A program made the position numbers and the translations under genes. Of a stretch of 35,588 bases of DNA, positions 33,443-35,588 are shown piece by piece. The DNA comes from Spirulina subsalsa CS-330 (GTDB taxonomy: Bacteria; Cyanobacteriota; Cyanobacteriia; Cyanobacteriales; Spirulinaceae). Below the pieces are notes generated by a model. That model ran no database searches, was not told the DNA's origin, and was given only the letters and a program-made list of their open reading frames with translations. Position 1 is the first letter of the stretch. Each line of letters starts with the position of its first letter. The stretch lies in contig NZ_JAQMTY010000225.1 of the NCBI RefSeq assembly GCF_028330765.1, forward strand, positions 1-35,588, written 5' to 3'.

Positions 33443-33883
33443 GTGATTGCGATTTCCTTGCCCACTCGCAAGCAAGATTGGCAAACAATGAGCTTCGCTT
33501 CAACGCTCTATCTCTGCCCCATTCTTGACTTACTTTTAGTAAAAGTCCCGGTGAATGCTCAGCCAGAATTACGCCTAGGCTTACAAGAAGCCTTGGTGAA
33601 TGCTGCCAAGCATGGGAACAAACTCGACCCTAGCAAGCAGGTTTCGGTGCAGTTTTCGATCTGTGATGATCTGTATTCATGGGTGATTACGGATCAGGGG
33701 GAGGGCTTTCGTCCGATCCAATCTTGCCCCGCCCATCCCGAAGATCTCCTGCCGGATGATTTTTCTGAAAATGGTCGTGGGATGTGTATTCTGTACCACA
33801 TCTTTGACCAAGTTCATTGGAACCGGGAAGGCACTCAATTGCGGCTCTCGAAGCGGGTTAAACGGGATCACTCCCCCTGGTAA
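33443..33883 (+). CDS. Anti-sigma factor-type serine kinase (HATPase, RsbW-like)
   Basis: The GTG at 33443 with GGAGG at 33429-33433 opens 146 codons. The GHKL ATPase motifs are present: N-box EALVNAAKHGNK (49-60), G1 DQGEGF and G2 ENGRGMCIL. It lacks the histidine-phosphorylation domain of sensor kinases, so it resembles RsbW/SpoIIAB regulators that bind sigma factors and phosphorylate anti-anti-sigma proteins. No sigma or STAS gene is adjacent, so the partner is unknown. Confidence 0.82.
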   Translation: MIAISLPTRKQDWQTMSFASTLYLCPILDLLLVKVPVNAQPELRLGLQEALVNAAKHGNKLDPSKQVSVQFSICDDLYSWVITDQGEGFRPIQSCPAHPEDLLPDDFSENGRGMCILYHIFDQVHWNREGTQLRLSKRVKRDHSPW

Positions 33884-33897
33884 TAAGCCCCAATGCC

Positions 33898-34020
33898 CTA
33901 GGGCAGGGTCAAGACTTAATTCGGATCGTCTTGCATGACCAGCGCTCAATGGGGCGGTGCGTTACGTTTCGCTAACAGCACCCTAGCAACAGCCTATGTT
34001 TAGCCTTGACGCTGTACTAG
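33898..34020. mobile_element. MITE-like element, copy 2 (opposite orientation)
   Basis: This 123-bp copy begins CTAGGGCAGGGTCAAGACTT and ends CCTTGACGCTGTACTAG. It matches the reverse complement of the element at 2033-2158 along its length, including GGTGCGTTACG...CGCTAACAGCACCCTA in the middle. The ends have drifted. It lies between two convergent genes. Confidence 0.75.
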
Positions 34021-34021
34021 C

Positions 34022-34423
34022 CTAAACATAGGTGTGAAAGAGCGACAGAATGCGATCAAAGATCGGATCACCAGATCGGGTCGTTAAGATGGCTTGAATG
34101 AGTTGAAAGAATCGAGTGTCGGGGTTTTGATCGCTCTCGATGGTTTTGCTGGCGGGATAAAAGGAGACATCATCGGTGCGCAGTTCGTTGGTGGTTCCGG
34201 TTTGCCAACGATCGCCTTTTCGATACCAAGAGAGCGATCGCCCCCGCAGCGTGACCTGAAACCACTCAATTTCTGTGCCACGACGTTCCACAAACACATC
34301 AAAATAGGGTTCGCCACCCTGATACCAAACTCGCTCAATCCCCGCCCCCCCTTCACGGTTTAACAAGGTCTGATCGATTTTGCGAAGGGACTGACCTAAT
34401 GCAGTAATTTCGGCCTGTTCCAT
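34022..34423 (-). CDS. Hypothetical cyanobacterial protein
   Basis: This 133-residue soluble protein has no membrane segment and no motif that I recognise. It is mixed alpha/beta with an aromatic-rich centre (ERVWYQGGEPYFDVFVERRGTEIEWFQVTLRG cut into two strands by a turn) and a C-terminal helix. Its stop is 1 bp from the MITE copy, and the last codons form an 11-bp inverted repeat with that element. Codon use resembles neighbours, so it is probably a real gene. The region 34424-34613 shows nothing recognisable. Confidence 0.65.
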   Translation of the reverse strand: MEQAEITALGQSLRKIDQTLLNREGGAGIERVWYQGGEPYFDVFVERRGTEIEWFQVTLRGRSLSWYRKGDRWQTGTTNELRTDDVSFYPASKTIESDQNPDTRFFQLIQAILTTRSGDPIFDRILSLFHTYV

Positions 34424-34613
34424 TAATTAAAATACTCGTGTTGAACTTCCATCAATTCTAAACCGCTGCTTCCCCAGATATGACCCCGCCGTGACAGATT
34501 GAAATCTGAAACGGAGCGCGACGGCTCCGCTTGCCCTGAGCCGCTGAGAATGCGTCGGGTGCGATCGCTCTACCCTGTGCCCCTTTGCAGATTGATCGCG
34601 GCGTTGGGATGCG

Positions 34614-34913
34614 TCAAGTGTTACCCCCATCGGAGTCCGGGAACTCAGGGGGGGCGAGCGATCGCGTTTGCTCCAACTCAATCAATTCCACATGGCCACT
34701 AAACACAAACCATTGCACCGTATCGGGATGGGTCGCAAAGGGGGCATGATCAAAGGTGAGTTGAAGATGGAACTGTTCCGCTAGACAATAACGCGCCACA
34801 TTCAATTCTTGACCCTGCTGCACCGATACTTTGGCCTCGGCCGATAGCACGCCCGACTGTTGCACGGAACGTTTAAACACAGTATCGATGAGGACACGCA
34901 ATTTAGCCGCCAT
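34614..34913 (-). CDS. Small hypothetical protein, possibly SH3-like
   Basis: From ATG 34913 (AAKLRVLIDTVFKRSVQQS) the protein has 99 residues; an in-frame ATG at 34964 is less convincing. The pattern of short strands and VQQG, plus the WFVFSGHVELIE ending, recalls small SH3-like units attached to cyanobacterial cell-wall or hydrolase proteins, where such a unit starts with a similar KL-x-DT-x-K-x-S motif. No catalytic domain is attached. The assignment is tentative. Confidence 0.6.
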   Translation of the reverse strand: MAAKLRVLIDTVFKRSVQQSGVLSAEAKVSVQQGQELNVARYCLAEQFHLQLTFDHAPFATHPDTVQWFVFSGHVELIELEQTRSLAPPEFPDSDGGNT

Positions 34914-34993
34914 AGTCGTGGATTCATTCTCCCAGATCGCGTAGGACTGCCCTTTGTTGTACACGATTTTGGGGGCACATTTCTAACTCACCC

Positions 34994-35149
34994 CTAGCCG
35001 GTGATTTTTTCGTAGATGGCGAGATATTGGCGGGCCTCTTCGTCGGGCCAAAATCGGGTTTCCACGGTGCGGCGGGCGTTGGTGGCGAGGGCTAAGGATA
35101 GATCATCCAATAGCGGACAGATGCACTCCGCCCCGATCCACTCCGCCCA
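34994..35149 (-). pseudogene. C-terminal remnant of a glycosyltransferase
   Basis: A minus-strand frame of 51 codons ends at TAG 34994-34996 with LSLALATNARRTVETRFWPDEEARQYLAIYEKITG (given here only as a type: the NARRTVE...F-x4-EA-x-QYL-x-IY pattern). This is the usual C-terminal helix of GT4-family glycosyltransferases. A stop lies directly upstream and there is no start codon. The rest of 34965-35256 is empty. Confidence 0.5.
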
Positions 35150-35256
35150 TCACTCTCAAACCACCCTTAAACAATACCCATTTTTTACACCCCCACAAAG
35201 CGTCATCCCCTAAAATCAAGGGGTATTCTCGTGTGGCTCAACAGGTGTCTAAGGGT

Positions 35257-35588
35257 ATGATGCGACGATCATCGCGTAATAGTTTGGGTTTATTCATCCT
35301 GCTGGGTTTGGTGGGCTGTGCGCAAGGACGGGAAGAACCACCGGAGCGTGAGGCGTTATTGGCGCAAATTCAGCCGAGTGTGGTGCGGATTTCCTATGGC
35401 GACACGGATGGGCAGGGGACGGGTTTCATTATTGATGGGGAGCCGGGGGTTTGCACGGTGGCGACGGCGGCTCATGTGGTCAAGCCCAGCAATTTGATTG
35501 CTATTTCGACCCACGATTCGGACATCGTTAACCAAGGGCCAATCCCCGCTAAGGCGGTGCAGATGTCGGAGGATCTGGATCTGGCGAT
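35257..35588 (+). CDS. Lipoprotein trypsin-like serine protease (partial, runs off the window)
   Basis: The start ATG 35257 (or in-frame ATG 35260, or GTG 35245/35233) opens a frame continuing past the window end. A signal peptide ends in the lipobox LVGC, so it is probably lipid-anchored. The trypsin-like fold shows GTGFII, TAAHVV with the catalytic His and EDLDLA with the catalytic Asp. The serine part is outside the window. It likely acts as a periplasmic protease or sensor, similar to HtrA-like or S1-type domains. Confidence 0.8.
   Translation, partial: MMRRSSRNSLGLFILLGLVGCAQGREEPPEREALLAQIQPSVVRISYGDTDGQGTGFIIDGEPGVCTVATAAHVVKPSNLIAISTHDSDIVNQGPIPAKAVQMSEDLDLA

Noticed and set aside
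35016-35213. 65-residue plus-strand frame
   Set aside because: It is antisense to the glycosyltransferase remnant and has no domain.

Overview
This window is chromosomal DNA from a cyanobacterium. It carries an allophycocyanin-B gene (apcD), very many HIP1 octamers (GCGATCGC), a YggT/Ycf19-type membrane protein and several families conserved in cyanobacteria and chloroplasts. The genus cannot be read from the sequence alone.

Left flank (1-8700) is mostly housekeeping. It holds the last codons of a possible ribbon-helix-helix protein, a nested palindrome and a REP-like hairpin pair. Then come an alpha/beta hydrolase overlapping leuD, a MITE-like element, a GNAT acetyltransferase, a Zn/Cd-type P1B-ATPase, a dynamin-like/DUF697 GTPase, an unrecognised conserved protein and tRNA-Arg(UCU). 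An AGCS-type sodium/amino-acid symporter follows, and its 3' end runs antisense into the tRNA.

Defence island (8897-18464), all on the plus strand. Three large genes look like one restriction-like system: an MmeI-like adenine DNA methyltransferase, an SF2 helicase and a GIY-YIG (T5orf172-type) nuclease. Between methyltransferase and helicase sit four toxin-antitoxin modules: VapBC-like, MNT-HEPN, VapBC-like with a gutted toxin, and VapBC-like. After each module lies an orphan copy of the methyltransferase 3' end. The four orphan tails encode homologous C-terminal peptides with different extensions. The two proximal tails are still open; the two distal ones share a 22-bp insertion and a nonsense codon. 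The array looks like a layered record of modules added behind the methyltransferase gene. This is the most unusual feature of the window.

A G/C-rich palindromic repeat family is inserted in frame in both the methyltransferase (30 codons) and the helicase (three 13-codon units), and has a third, intergenic copy just after the nuclease gene.

Right flank (18500-35588): a small SRPBCC-like protein, a broken pentapeptide-repeat gene, an M23 peptidase, a double-SH3/peptidoglycan-binding protein and YggT. A minus-strand cluster follows: rlmD, a membrane protein, a TPR protein, a 1529-residue glycosyltransferase/methyltransferase fusion and a 1045-residue SPINDLY/OGT-like transferase. The end holds apcD, an anti-sigma-type kinase, a second MITE copy in the opposite orientation, two small hypothetical genes, a glycosyltransferase remnant and the start of a lipoprotein trypsin-like protease cut by the window edge.
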